Assembly: GCF_003313465.1 (NCBI RefSeq)
Contig: NZ_KZ845675.1
Coordinates: 1 to 64,000, forward strand
Direction: 5' to 3'
Source of the DNA: Thermoflavimicrobium daqui
GTDB taxonomy: Bacteria; Bacillota; Bacilli; Thermoactinomycetales; Thermoactinomycetaceae
Length of the DNA: 64,000 nucleotides
Positions 1-9,334 of the stretch are shown piece after piece; position 1 is the first letter of the stretch, and every line of letters begins with the position of its first letter. The notes under the pieces were generated by a model. It was not told where the DNA came from, made no database searches, and saw only the letters and a program-made list of their open reading frames with translations. The position numbers and the translations under genes are program-made.

Positions 1-23
1 ACGAATCGGTCGAGGGCTTAACC
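1..23 (+). rRNA. 3' end of 23S rRNA (partial)
   Basis: The first bases (aatcggtcgagggcttaacc) match the conserved 3' terminus of Firmicutes 23S rRNA, and a 5S gene follows about 100 bp later. The rest of the rRNA operon lies to the left of the window. The 24-120 spacer contains no tRNA that I can fold. Confidence 0.85.
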
Positions 24-120
24 TACTTACTCTCACTCTGACTTCATTTCCTTTCTAATTTTCAAGGTGTGTGATTCACACATCTCAATATTGTCCCAGA
101 ATCGCAGATTCCGGGAAACG

Positions 121-237
121 TCTGGTGATTATAGCGAAGGGGTTCCACTCGTTCCCATCCCGAACACGACAGTTAAGCCCTTCTGCGCCGATGGTACTTG
201 GGGTGCAGACCCCTGGGAGAGTAGGTCGTTGCCAGGC
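121..237 (+). rRNA. rrf: 5S ribosomal RNA
   Basis: About 117 nt with the conserved 5S landmarks in order: tagcgaagggg, ccactcgttcccatcccgaac, cagttaagccc, gcgccgatggtactt and gagagtaggtcgttgccagg. The two ends (tctggtga / gttgccaggc) can pair as helix I. It is the last gene of the rRNA operon and is followed directly by a terminator. End positions are accurate to a few bases. Confidence 0.95.
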
Positions 238-240
238 ATA

Positions 241-277
241 CCAAAAAGCCATCCAGTTTTTCTGGATGGCTTTTTGG
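241..277 (+). terminator. rRNA operon terminator
   Basis: A perfect 16-bp inverted repeat (ccaaaaagccatccag and its complement) around a 5-nt T loop, with the T run inside the 3' arm. It lies 3 nt after the 5S gene, so it should end the rRNA transcript. Confidence 0.9.
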
Positions 278-421
278 TATGTACTGTTACTAAAATATAG
301 AAGAAATCCTTATGTCTAGAAGATTCCTGATTCAATGTGTCCGATTTCGCCAATTTATCCCTACTATTGTTTGATATAACACTCCACTGGCGTTTGGACA
401 CATATACATGATTCTCTTTAG

Positions 422-559
422 GGGATCATCAGGTATGAATTTCGACAACAAGATAAGCGAAGTAAAAATTTCGCTGCTTATTATTGCCCACATGAAAATA
501 TGTTTGATACGAGAGGAAAAACGGGTATTTTTATTAATGGTGGAACTATACTTTTTTAA
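422..559 (+). pseudogene. Orphan 3' fragment of an unknown protein gene
   Basis: In this frame 45 codons are open from a stop at 419 to TAA at 557-559, with no start codon or ribosome site at the left edge. The translation looks protein-like rather than random; it contains AAYYCPHENMFDTRGKTGIF followed by INGGTILF. I do not recognise the family. It probably is the remnant C-terminus of a gene destroyed when the downstream HEPN/STAND pair was inserted or rearranged. The rest of 280-580 holds only an imperfect hairpin near 460-482 and no clear promoter. Confidence 0.35.
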
Positions 560-580
560 AATTTAAAGTGAGGGATCTCT

Positions 581-3500
581 TTGACAGATCTGAATCATAT
601 TTTTAGATCAGGGAAGGAAGTATTTGAGAAGTATTTGACTGAATATTTGATCGACGATCATCAATATAAAGGATTATTGTCACAACTTGACTCGATTTTA
701 TTATTGGGAGACCGTGTTGTACAAGCTTGTAAGTATCACCCCAACTTAAAAGAGATACATGACTTTTTTTGGTTTTTATCACGAATTTATACCAAGTCAG
801 GAAGAACCCACGCGAATATAGAAAGAGTTTTGGCTAAACTGGAGATCTGGCTGAAAACTATTTATTACTTCATCCATCAAGGGGAACAGAATGAACTAGC
901 AGGAGTTACAGAGAATGGATCACTTGCTATGCTGTATCATAAATTACAACTGCTTACCAATGATGAGTTATATAGCGAAATAGAGATTGACCTAGCCAGG
1001 GAAGAGTCAAGCTGTGATGTTAAAAAATTAATGATGATTGCCCGACTAATACGGAACCGTCAAACCCATTACCCGTGTTCGCCACCGAAAGATTGGAATC
1101 AGCTGATGCTTCCAGCAACTTTGATAGTAATTCTTGCCCCGTTATATAAAAAATATGAAGCCCTTCAAGCAAGTTTGTCCACTCTTACTGTTCGTGATTT
1201 GCAGTGGGATGAGCTATTTCATGTATTTCTAAAAATGAAAAGAGAGAGGAAGGAGCATCTTCGTTTCTTTCAAGGACGTGAAGATGCTATTCAAGAAGTT
1301 AAAGAGATCGTTTATGAAAAGAAGAGAAATCATGGAATGTATATCCTCGTTACTGGAGTTGCCGGCATAGGTAAGACAGCACTCTGTTGTCAATTAACTG
1401 AAGACATATTACCTATCAATTATTGGAGAATCCATCATGGAAAAGATCAAGAATTTGCCCCTTGGTTACCTAGCTCCCTTTTTTTTATGGGCAATAGATC
1501 GATATCTCCAGCCCAGATGATTCGTTGCTTAACCATGCAAGCTAATACATTATTGTTGGAAACGATCCCGCTAATGGATAGTGATCCATTAGGAGTTGAT
1601 ATCTATGAGCAAAAAAAGAAATGGCTCACAGTTTTAAGACAGCTAACCAAAGAGCGTGGTAATATCCTTGTGATTTTGGATGGGATTGACCCAGTTATTT
1701 CTGACCCTTCTTGGTTAGCAATTTTCCCTGAAGAACTTCCGGCAGGAGTTACGATTCTTGTAACGACCCAAATGCATAGTATGCTAGGTGATTGGCTAAC
1801 GAAGGAGCGAAGAAGCTACACGATTCACCTTACTGAACTCTCAAAAAAAGAAACAGCTGCAATTATAGGTTTAGAGGAAGAGGATCATGAAGTAGACTTT
1901 TTATGGGAAGAAACAAGAGGCTGGCCGAAGCAGATCATGGAATTTTTACGTAGAAAAAATCAACCTAATTGTTTTTTTTATCACCCAGAATCATCAGAAA
2001 AGTATTTATTTGGAAACTTAATGAAACAATGGTCTCCATCTTTCTTCCCCAATGAAGCGAAAATTATATTAAAGGAAATAAAACAGCTCCTTCTTACTAT
2101 CTATCCTGCCCACCTTTCACTCTCGCAAATCAATTCTTATCTAAGCTTTAGAGGATTTCAAAAAGAACTTATAGAAATTAAGCATATTTTAGACTCAGTG
2201 AAAGAACAATTAACCGTCCAATACCCAGACCGACCTTTTCAACTTTATTTAACCGCTTTTATCAATTATTTACGGAAAAAACATTATAGTCAGCTTGATT
2301 TCTGTCGCTCGGTTGAGCAAGTTGCTAATTGGTTTATGAGGCTAACCACTGAAGAGATAGAACAAGAAGAAGTGAGTGAAGCCATTCTTTTGTTTGTCAG
2401 GAAATGTATTGAGCAAAGGGAGATGCACATTCATTCTGTAAGGAAAGTTATCACTAAATTGATAACCAACTTGGGTAGAAAAAAGCAATTTAAACTCTTA
2501 TATCAAATTGCAAGTGTGAATCAAAAAGGAAAAACTGAAGTCGATGACCTTGTCTTCTATTGTTTAACATTGTCAGCTGAAGCCTATTATCCACCAGCGA
2601 TGAATCAATTAGGGACTTATTATTTAAAAGGGATTCATGTGTCACAGGATTCGAATCATGGGGAAAGTTTGATTCGGATGGCCGCTGAAGCAAAAGATGT
2701 ACAAGCTATGAATCATTTGGGAATGCGTTTGATTCGTGGAGATGGTATTGAACAAGATGAACAACAAGGAGAAGAATGGTTACGAAAAGCAGCAGATCAA
2801 GGGTTTGCTCGTGCCATGAGTAATTTAGGAGACTACTTATATACTGTAAAAAAAGAGATCATAGAGGCAAAATACTGGTTCAATAAAGCAACTAAGTTAG
2901 GATGTCCTCGAGCGATGTATCGTTTGAGTACGTTTTTATTTAAGAACAATAATAAAGAAGGAGAAAAATGGTTAAAAAGAGCGGCTGAAGCGGGAGAAGT
3001 TCATGCCATGATCGCAATGGGACAGTATATGATTGAAGGGAAATATCTATCACGAAATCCTGAAGCTGGGGTAACTTGGCTTGAAAGAGCAGCAAGTGCA
3101 GGAAGTACAGATGCCATGATTCAATTAGTGAAACGTTATTTTACAGGAAATGGGGTCAAAAGGGATTGGCAAAGAGGTGAAAAATGGTTAAAAAGGGGCG
3201 CTAATACAGGTAATGAAATGATGATGCTTCAACTGGGGAAACATTTACTAAAGGGGACTTATGTCATTCCAAGGATTGAAGACGGGTTACTATGGCTAGA
3301 AAAAGCAGCACTTAAAAATACGCATTGTTTACAAGAATTGATTCGATTTTATATAGATTCACCAAGGGAGATTCAAGATATAAATCGAGGACTTGAGTTA
3401 CTCCATCGCTGGATAGAAACGGGGCAAAAACAAGCCATGTACGAACTAGGGAGGCGTTATTTACGAGGTAATGGTCTACCGCAAAATTTGGAAGAAGGGG

Positions 3501-3802
3501 AGAAATGGTTGGAAAAGGCGGCTTATGCTGGCCTATCGCAAGCGATGAATGATTTAGGAAACGGTTACTTAGATGGGGAATATTTACCTAAAAATTCAGA
3601 TAAGGGGATAGCTTGGTTAGAACAGGCAGCAGAGGAAGGGGATACCTCGGCGATGTATTCGCTAGGGAAGCGTTATTTATTTGGAATGGGGCTACCCAGA
3701 AATATTGAAAGGGGTTTATTTTGGATTAATAAGGCAGCAGAAATGGGGAATGGCTCAGCGATTCAAGTATTAAAAATGGGACTGATTAATCGATTGAGGT
3801 GA
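581..3802 (+). CDS. HEPN-like / STAND NTPase / Sel1-repeat protein, copy 1
   Basis: 1073 residues from a TTG start with gaggga upstream. Three regions are visible. Residues about 1-205 are a mostly helical domain carrying RNRQTH (158-163), a perfect RNxxxH motif as in HEPN ribonucleases. Residues about 229-450 are a P-loop NTPase: QGRED at 231-235, Walker A GVAGIGKT at 259-266, Walker B ILVILDGID at 362-370, then LPAGVTILVTTQ, the usual core of STAND/AAA_16 switches. From about 650 to the end run roughly eleven 36-residue Sel1-type repeats (AMxxLGxxYLxGxG...GxxWLxKAAExG). The gene sits 4 bp before a paralogue of the same architecture. Known HEPN-STAND proteins with repeat sensors include anti-phage ATPases; a defence role here is inference. 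A regulatory Sel1/STAND protein is the alternative. Confidence 0.85.
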   Translation: MTDLNHIFRSGKEVFEKYLTEYLIDDHQYKGLLSQLDSILLLGDRVVQACKYHPNLKEIHDFFWFLSRIYTKSGRTHANIERVLAKLEIWLKTIYYFIHQGEQNELAGVTENGSLAMLYHKLQLLTNDELYSEIEIDLAREESSCDVKKLMMIARLIRNRQTHYPCSPPKDWNQLMLPATLIVILAPLYKKYEALQASLSTLTVRDLQWDELFHVFLKMKRERKEHLRFFQGREDAIQEVKEIVYEKKRNHGMYILVTGVAGIGKTALCCQLTEDILPINYWRIHHGKDQEFAPWLPSSLFFMGNRSISPAQMIRCLTMQANTLLLETIPLMDSDPLGVDIYEQKKKWLTVLRQLTKERGNILVILDGIDPVISDPSWLAIFPEELPAGVTILVTTQMHSMLGDWLTKERRSYTIHLTELSKKETAAIIGLEEEDHEVDFLWEETRGWPKQIMEFLRRKNQPNCFFYHPESSEKYLFGNLMKQWSPSFFPNEAKIILKEIKQLLLTIYPAHLSLSQINSYLSFRGFQKELIEIKHILDSVKEQLTVQYPDRPFQLYLTAFINYLRKKHYSQLDFCRSVEQVANWFMRLTTEEIEQEEVSEAILLFVRKCIEQREMHIHSVRKVITKLITNLGRKKQFKLLYQIASVNQKGKTEVDDLVFYCLTLSAEAYYPPAMNQLGTYYLKGIHVSQDSNHGESLIRMAAEAKDVQAMNHLGMRLIRGDGIEQDEQQGEEWLRKAADQGFARAMSNLGDYLYTVKKEIIEAKYWFNKATKLGCPRAMYRLSTFLFKNNNKEGEKWLKRAAEAGEVHAMIAMGQYMIEGKYLSRNPEAGVTWLERAASAGSTDAMIQLVKRYFTGNGVKRDWQRGEKWLKRGANTGNEMMMLQLGKHLLKGTYVIPRIEDGLLWLEKAALKNTHCLQELIRFYIDSPREIQDINRGLELLHRWIETGQKQAMYELGRRYLRGNGLPQNLEEGEKWLEKAAYAGLSQAMNDLGNGYLDGEYLPKNSDKGIAWLEQAAEEGDTSAMYSLGKRYLFGMGLPRNIERGLFWINKAAEMGNGSAIQVLKMGLINRLR

Positions 3803-3806
3803 TGAT

Positions 3807-6800
3807 ATGAACCTACAGTTTCTACCATTTGATCAAGGAGCTAATTTTTTTTGGGAATCAGTCGGTCCTTATTTTACAGAAAGCAAGCGATTTGCTTGGA
3901 GTAAAGATAAATGGAAAGAAGTATTGCTTTTGGGAGATCGATTATTAATTTTTTGTGAGGATGACCCCTACTTTTACGAATTAAAGACATTTCGTGATTT
4001 TTTAAGTGACTTAATTAAGGTTAATCCTGAACAGCGTTTTTATATGGCAAAATCTCTGCTTGGGAAAGTGGAGATTTGGTTAAAGGCTATTTTCCAAATC
4101 ATTTATCCTGAGCGACGTGAAGAGATGAAGGATGAACGAGTAGGGCTTTACTATATGATTAGCTATTTGGGTTTACTGACAGAAAAAGAGAGTCAGACGG
4201 GAGTGACACATGATCCTATTCATCGACTTATTTATATGGCGCGAGTGATACGTAACCGTATTTTACACCATCCAGCGGGGATTCCACCTGAATGGGAAGG
4301 ATTATTAATTCCTGCTACTCTTGCAATTCTATTGGCTCCCCTATTTGTTCATCAGCAGCGCATTTATCATCAATTGCGTTTCCTCATTGTTCGTGAATTT
4401 TCCTATGATAAAATCAAATGTATATTACAGAGCTTTCCACAATCAGAAGAAAAAAGAGCTTTAATGGATACGTATTTATTTAATAAAGAGCTACAACAAC
4501 TTGATTTAGATAGCACATTTGGAAAATATATTCTTTTAACCGGCAAGCGAGAAATAGGAAAATCATCATTATGTAAAAAATGGATGAGTGAATATAAAAA
4601 TGCTATAGAAATAAGAGGAAGTAAGGCAAAAGAAGTGTTAAATGTCGCACCTTGGCTCCCTGAAGTAATTTTTCATGATTGTAGGAATACAGAACATGTT
4701 TTTGATCTGGCATTATCGATTATCGGTCAAGCTAACACATTATTGGTCCAGCCTCTACCACTCTCTTTTTTGGAGTTAGATCTTTCTATTGAATCTTGGA
4801 AGGAAGTCATCTATTTTACATTGGAGAGAGTTGTTAAAGAAAGAGGAGAGCTTTTTTTGTTATTAGACCATATAGAGAAGTTTGATTTAAATATAGATAA
4901 ATTAGAGATATTACCAGAGTTTCTACCAATGGGAGTAACAGCACTATTATTTACACAATCGTTTAGTTTAACAGAAAAATGGTTACTTCAAAATCGATCC
5001 GTTTATCATTGGAATCTGGATCGTCTCGTTCAAGATCATGTAGCAAACAAAACAATAACTCCATATGAGCATAAATGGAAAATATACGAAGAAAAGTCTA
5101 TTTTTTGTGATGCTCAGCTGTTTTTACATTTTTTTGTCCCTACTGACCCTGTTCCAGTAGATGTTCTTCAAGCTTATTTGACATGGTGTGGATGGGAAAT
5201 AGATAGACCTACCTTAATTGGTCTCTTAGAGGAATGGGATGAATCAATTGGTAGAATTGTGCAAGAACAAGTATATGATCGTCCATCGCAAATCAGGGAG
5301 CACTTGGAAGATACCGAGTATGCTTGTGAGAAGTTGCTAAGTTGGCTTGAACAATTGGATCGGCAGTTAGAAAAGCAGGAAGCTGATCATCTCATCATTC
5401 AATTTTTAATGTATTGGACAGAGGAACGAAAAGAGCGAGATCCTAGGGGAAGAAAAATCGTTTTACGTTGGATAGAACAAAAGGTGCAAGCGGGTGCTTA
5501 TACATGGATCTATGAGTTAATTCAAAAAGGTTGGCGTTCTTTAGGGCGTTTCACAGGAGTGAATAAGGTTGGCTTACAGTTGGTGATTCAGTCAGGTTAT
5601 GTTCCTGCCATGTACGAGCTAGGAATTCAACTATTATCACAAGGGGATATGGAATGTTGGCAAGAGGGGGAATATTGGATACGAAAAGCAGCAGAGGCTT
5701 ATTATTTACCAGCCATTAAGAGCCTAGGAGCATTATATTTGGAAGGAATGCGTGTTAAAAAAAATGTTACCGAAGGTGAATCATGGTTACGCCAAGCCAT
5801 AGAATTAAATGATATAGAAGCCAAATGTCTTTTGGGTATCTATTTGATTCAAAATGGCAGAACGAAAGAAGGGGAGAATTGGCTAGCTCAGGCTGTCCAA
5901 TTAGGCCATATTCAAGCGATGTATGAGCTAGGGCAAATTTTAATCGATGGTATTTTTTTGAAGCAAGATATGAATAAGGGTTTGAAGTGGATCAGAAAAG
6001 CGAAGATGGAGAGTACACTAAATGGACTAGAATGGGGAGAAACATGGGGGTGTCTGGAACGTTTAGTACAGCTTGGGAAACGATTTATCGATGGTAAGGG
6101 AATTTTAAATGACCCCCCATTAGGAGAAAAAATGTTACGAAAAGCAGTTGAATCTGGTTGTCTTATTGCTAAAGCCGAGTTAGGAAAAAGGCTGATCATC
6201 GGTGCAGGGCTATCATCCAATCCAAATCAAGGGATCACTTTACTAGCACAAGCACTTCACCAAGAGAACCCATTAGCGATGGTATATTGGGGAGAGCTAT
6301 TGTTAAGTGGAAGTGGTGTGATACAAGATCGTGAAACCGGTAGAAAATGGCTTGAGAAAGCAGCCAGTTATAATGAAACACTAGCTATGAGAATCTTGGG
6401 TAAACAGTATATGATCGGTAATCACTTACCTCTTCATTTGGAGAAAGCAAAAAAATGGTTAGAACAGGCAGCTAGTTTAGATGATAGTGAAGCGATGTTC
6501 GAAGTAGGAAAGTATTTTTTAAGTAGAGATGAAATGAAAGAAGGATTCGCATGGGTAGAGATGGCAGCAGAGAGAGGGAGTCGGGCCGCTGCTTTTGAAT
6601 TGGGAATTCGCTATCTAAAGGGAAAAGGATTAGCTAAAGATAGTGGGAAAGCTAAAAAGTGGTTGATCCATGCCTCAGAACAAAATGATCCTCAGGCTAT
6701 TGATTTGCTAGTTTTACGATTATTGGATGGTAAAGGATTAGAAAAAGATGAGCGAGAAGCACAAAAATGGTTACAAAGGGCTATTGAATTAAATCTAAAA

Positions 6801-7442
6801 AATTTGATACGTACGATTGGTTTGTACTATATACGAGGAAAAGAAGTAAAGAGAGACTTGGCAAAGGGGAAGAGTTTGTTAAAGCAGGCAGCTATTTTGG
6901 GAGATAAGCAAGCAAGTTTGGAGTTAGGGAACCGACTGATAGATGGAATTGATTTTTCACCGTCATCAGAGGAAGGGAAAAAATGGTTGATTCATGCGGC
7001 AAAGTTGGGAAGTAGTCAAGCCATGCTAAACTTGGCTGAGCGATATCTGCACGGAAAAGGGTTCCTGCAAGATAGACAAGAAGGGTTAATGTGGCTTGAA
7101 AAAGCTGCACATCACGGGGAGTTCAAAGCGATGACTCAACTAGTTAAGTACTATTTGTTTACAGAAAATAGAGGCCGAAATAAAGAAAAGTGGAATAGTA
7201 CTGGGGAATATTGGTTAAGAAAAGCAATGAAAGTCAAACATTTTGAGGTAGATCACTTATTTAGCAAAGAGACACAAGTTGCTGAAACAATACAAATGAA
7301 AGAAAATGATCCCTTATTACAAGCAGCTGCATTAGGTGACCAACTCGCAATCATGGAATTAGGAAAAAGATATTTGAGTCTAAATGGACTTTCTATAAGG
7401 CGTGATAATGGAAAGATAGGTATCAATCGTCTTTGTAATTAA
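3807..7442 (+). CDS. HEPN-like / STAND NTPase / Sel1-repeat protein, copy 2
   Basis: 1211 residues; ATG with gaggtgat just upstream, 4 bp after copy 1, so the two are almost certainly co-transcribed. The layout is the same: a helical N-terminus with RNRILH at 149-154 (RNxxxH), Walker A GKREIGKS at 246-253, Walker B LFLLLD at 349-354, LPMGVTALLFTQ, and about fifteen Sel1 repeats from residue about 590. The two N-terminal domains are clearly homologous (LLGDRL, LxKVEIWLKxI, IRNRxxHxP, PATLxILLAPL) but strongly diverged elsewhere. The Sel1 array is longer, and its last repeat breaks off after GLSIRRDNGKIG, which may mark a truncated 3' end. Function is not established; a paired sensor/effector or two specificities of one defence system are possible. 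Confidence 0.85.
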   Translation: MNLQFLPFDQGANFFWESVGPYFTESKRFAWSKDKWKEVLLLGDRLLIFCEDDPYFYELKTFRDFLSDLIKVNPEQRFYMAKSLLGKVEIWLKAIFQIIYPERREEMKDERVGLYYMISYLGLLTEKESQTGVTHDPIHRLIYMARVIRNRILHHPAGIPPEWEGLLIPATLAILLAPLFVHQQRIYHQLRFLIVREFSYDKIKCILQSFPQSEEKRALMDTYLFNKELQQLDLDSTFGKYILLTGKREIGKSSLCKKWMSEYKNAIEIRGSKAKEVLNVAPWLPEVIFHDCRNTEHVFDLALSIIGQANTLLVQPLPLSFLELDLSIESWKEVIYFTLERVVKERGELFLLLDHIEKFDLNIDKLEILPEFLPMGVTALLFTQSFSLTEKWLLQNRSVYHWNLDRLVQDHVANKTITPYEHKWKIYEEKSIFCDAQLFLHFFVPTDPVPVDVLQAYLTWCGWEIDRPTLIGLLEEWDESIGRIVQEQVYDRPSQIREHLEDTEYACEKLLSWLEQLDRQLEKQEADHLIIQFLMYWTEERKERDPRGRKIVLRWIEQKVQAGAYTWIYELIQKGWRSLGRFTGVNKVGLQLVIQSGYVPAMYELGIQLLSQGDMECWQEGEYWIRKAAEAYYLPAIKSLGALYLEGMRVKKNVTEGESWLRQAIELNDIEAKCLLGIYLIQNGRTKEGENWLAQAVQLGHIQAMYELGQILIDGIFLKQDMNKGLKWIRKAKMESTLNGLEWGETWGCLERLVQLGKRFIDGKGILNDPPLGEKMLRKAVESGCLIAKAELGKRLIIGAGLSSNPNQGITLLAQALHQENPLAMVYWGELLLSGSGVIQDRETGRKWLEKAASYNETLAMRILGKQYMIGNHLPLHLEKAKKWLEQAASLDDSEAMFEVGKYFLSRDEMKEGFAWVEMAAERGSRAAAFELGIRYLKGKGLAKDSGKAKKWLIHASEQNDPQAIDLLVLRLLDGKGLEKDEREAQKWLQRAIELNLKNLIRTIGLYYIRGKEVKRDLAKGKSLLKQAAILGDKQASLELGNRLIDGIDFSPSSEEGKKWLIHAAKLGSSQAMLNLAERYLHGKGFLQDRQEGLMWLEKAAHHGEFKAMTQLVKYYLFTENRGRNKEKWNSTGEYWLRKAMKVKHFEVDHLFSKETQVAETIQMKENDPLLQAAALGDQLAIMELGKRYLSLNGLSIRRDNGKIGINRLCN

Positions 7443-7596
7443 GGGGAGTGGGGAGGGGATAAGTTACTTATATATTTGGAATGAAAATCGTATGTTAGGA
7501 AATTTAACCATTCAATTTTTATTTATATTAAAGAGGGTTTAGTTTTGATATAGTAAAAATAAGTAGAACCGGATAAGTATTTAAGGGAGAGAAAAC

Positions 7597-8562
7597 ATGC
7601 GAAAGCTCTTAACTTTTGTTTTGTGTTTAGGGATGGTCGTACTAGGTTTATGGCTTTTTCGACCGTTGTGGTCAGAAATCCATCAAACACTTCCGACTAT
7701 CCAAAGTGCTGTAAAACAGATACAAAGCTTTCATGAAAAACAAGGATCTGCTATGGAAAAAGAGGATATTCCGACAACGATTGCCAAACATATTCAAAAT
7801 AGAGATCCTTCATTTACTGTAAAATATCAGGTTGACTCGCAAACGATGGCTAAATACAAAGGATTAAAAGCTGCAGAAAAACGAGAAAAAATGACAGAAG
7901 AATTTGACCGCCAATTTAGAAAGATGCTTGATCATGCTTTACGTGAACACGAATATCTAGAACATGTCATCGAAAAATATACTTGTAAATGGACATATTC
8001 GGAATGGAATGAAGAGGTAATCCTTCAGTTTGATGAGATCGTATATCGGGAGAGTAAAGAAGAAACGGATGCTGTAGATGAAAAAGTGGAACAAATTGTG
8101 GATAAGTTAATTGAACCAGATATGACAGAGTATCAAAAGGTAAAAACGATCCATGATTATATAGTCAACCATGTAAAATATGTACTTAGAGACAATGGAC
8201 GTGAGAGTAATACAGCTTATTCTGCATTGTTTGATGGGGAGTCAGCATGTTATGGATATAGTATGCTAGCCTTTAAAATGTTAAAACAAGCAGGAATAGA
8301 CGCACATATTGTGACTGGAAAGGCGATTTCAGATTTTAATGGAGGAAAACCGATTGGGCATGCTTGGAATTTAGTTAAAGTCAAAGGGAATTGGTACCAT
8401 ATGGATGCCACTTTTGATGATCCGATTGGACCTACAGATGAACAAAAGCCTTTTTATGACTACTTCTTGATTTCGGATAAACGCATAAAGAAAAATCACT
8501 TTTGGAATCCTGCCGAACAAAAATATGATATGCCTATGGCAAAAACAACTTATCCACGATAA
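7597..8562 (+). CDS. Transglutaminase-like exported protein
   Basis: 321 residues; ATG with aagggagag upstream. The N-terminus (RKLLTFVLCLGMVVLGLWLF) is an uncleaved signal or membrane anchor, so the body is outside the cell. Residues about 110-310 form a transglutaminase-like cysteine protease fold with the triad Cys in SACYGYS (about 218), His in GHAWN (about 254) and Asp in HMDATFDDP (about 269). The CxxS...HAW...DATF arrangement is typical of bacterial proteins acting on cell-wall or secreted substrates; the true substrate is unknown. It stands alone with its own terminator and is separated by 154 bp from the Sel1 genes, so it need not belong with them. Confidence 0.8.
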   Translation: MRKLLTFVLCLGMVVLGLWLFRPLWSEIHQTLPTIQSAVKQIQSFHEKQGSAMEKEDIPTTIAKHIQNRDPSFTVKYQVDSQTMAKYKGLKAAEKREKMTEEFDRQFRKMLDHALREHEYLEHVIEKYTCKWTYSEWNEEVILQFDEIVYRESKEETDAVDEKVEQIVDKLIEPDMTEYQKVKTIHDYIVNHVKYVLRDNGRESNTAYSALFDGESACYGYSMLAFKMLKQAGIDAHIVTGKAISDFNGGKPIGHAWNLVKVKGNWYHMDATFDDPIGPTDEQKPFYDYFLISDKRIKKNHFWNPAEQKYDMPMAKTTYPR

Positions 8563-8590
8563 AAAGCCATCGATATAGGAGGCTTTTTGG
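8561..8590 (+). terminator. Terminator of the transglutaminase-like gene
   Basis: aaaaagcc ... ggcttttt, an 8-bp stem with a T run in its 3' arm, beginning at the stop codon of the preceding gene. Confidence 0.7.
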
Positions 8591-8597
8591 TGTTTCG

Positions 8598-8641
8598 AAA
8601 CGGGGAAGCTTTGCGTATTTATACGTGATACTTCCCCGTTT
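8598..8641 (-). terminator. Terminator between convergent genes
   Basis: Perfect 11-bp arms (aaacggggaag / cttccccgttt) around a 22-nt loop, just beyond the stop of the minus-strand membrane protein gene. The arms end in A/T on either side, so it could work in both directions. Confidence 0.65.
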
Positions 8642-8653
8642 ATCATTATGTGA

Positions 8654-9334
8654 TTAAGAATCACGTAAGCGATCAATCGCTTTATCAATGGACTTTAAGC
8701 CTAGTTCTGCTTGTACAATTAAAAAGAGGTTCTGATGGTAATCAAAGATGGTTTGGGATAAGGTAGAGGTGAGGATGACTTTGTCTGAATGGAAGTTCAT
8801 ACGTTGGAGGTGAAGGTCAAAATCTTTAACAGTGTAGTAATCTAACATTTTAAGAAAGCTTTGACAGAAGGAACGATAGGAACGAATTTCTGCTTCAACT
8901 CTCTTAGAAAGGCAAAAACGGTTGAACTGAAATACGTTATCAAATTCGAGAAGGGCGTCTTGAACTGCTTGCTTATTAGTAACTGAGGGGTCTTTAACTA
9001 AAAACTTATCAAACGCCTGATGAACTTTTCGACTATTGTCAAGCAGTTGATGGTAAACCTCTATTCTTCTTTTTAAGATTTCATCACGAATAGTAATATG
9101 TTGAGAACGGCCACTTAAGATTCCATTAAAGATCGTTGTTCCAATTAAAGTAACAATACCTACAACTCCAGTGATAATAGCTGCATTCACTTCACCCTTG
9201 AAAGCCTCTGAGTGAGCATATTGCATCCAAAGCTTAGAACCATAATAAACTAATAACATTAGCAAACCGATCAGAAGGAGACGGATTAACCAGCTTATCC
9301 ATTTTTCTTGCAAGTAATGCCATGCTCTTTGCAT
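8654..9334 (-). CDS. Membrane protein of unknown function
   Basis: 226 residues; ATG with aaaggga upstream. Two hydrophobic segments lie near the N-terminus (about 15-33, LIRLLLIGLLMLLVYY, and about 50-70, AAIITGVVGIVTLIGTTIF). They are followed by a hydrophilic helical domain of about 150 residues rich in charged and aromatic residues (RDEILKRRIEVYHQLLDNSRKV). The second half is therefore probably cytosolic. I do not recognise the family. It is a single-gene unit, convergent with the transglutaminase-like gene. Confidence 0.7.
   Translation of the reverse strand: MQRAWHYLQEKWISWLIRLLLIGLLMLLVYYGSKLWMQYAHSEAFKGEVNAAIITGVVGIVTLIGTTIFNGILSGRSQHITIRDEILKRRIEVYHQLLDNSRKVHQAFDKFLVKDPSVTNKQAVQDALLEFDNVFQFNRFCLSKRVEAEIRSYRSFCQSFLKMLDYYTVKDFDLHLQRMNFHSDKVILTSTLSQTIFDYHQNLFLIVQAELGLKSIDKAIDRLRDS

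Noticed and set aside
24-120. tRNA gene in the 23S-5S spacer
   Set aside because: No cloverleaf or TTCGA arm could be found; no tRNA was recognised elsewhere in the window either.
67-401. Open frames on both strands across the 5S rRNA region
   Set aside because: They cover the 5S gene and its terminator and have no ribosome site; the rRNA explains the sequence.
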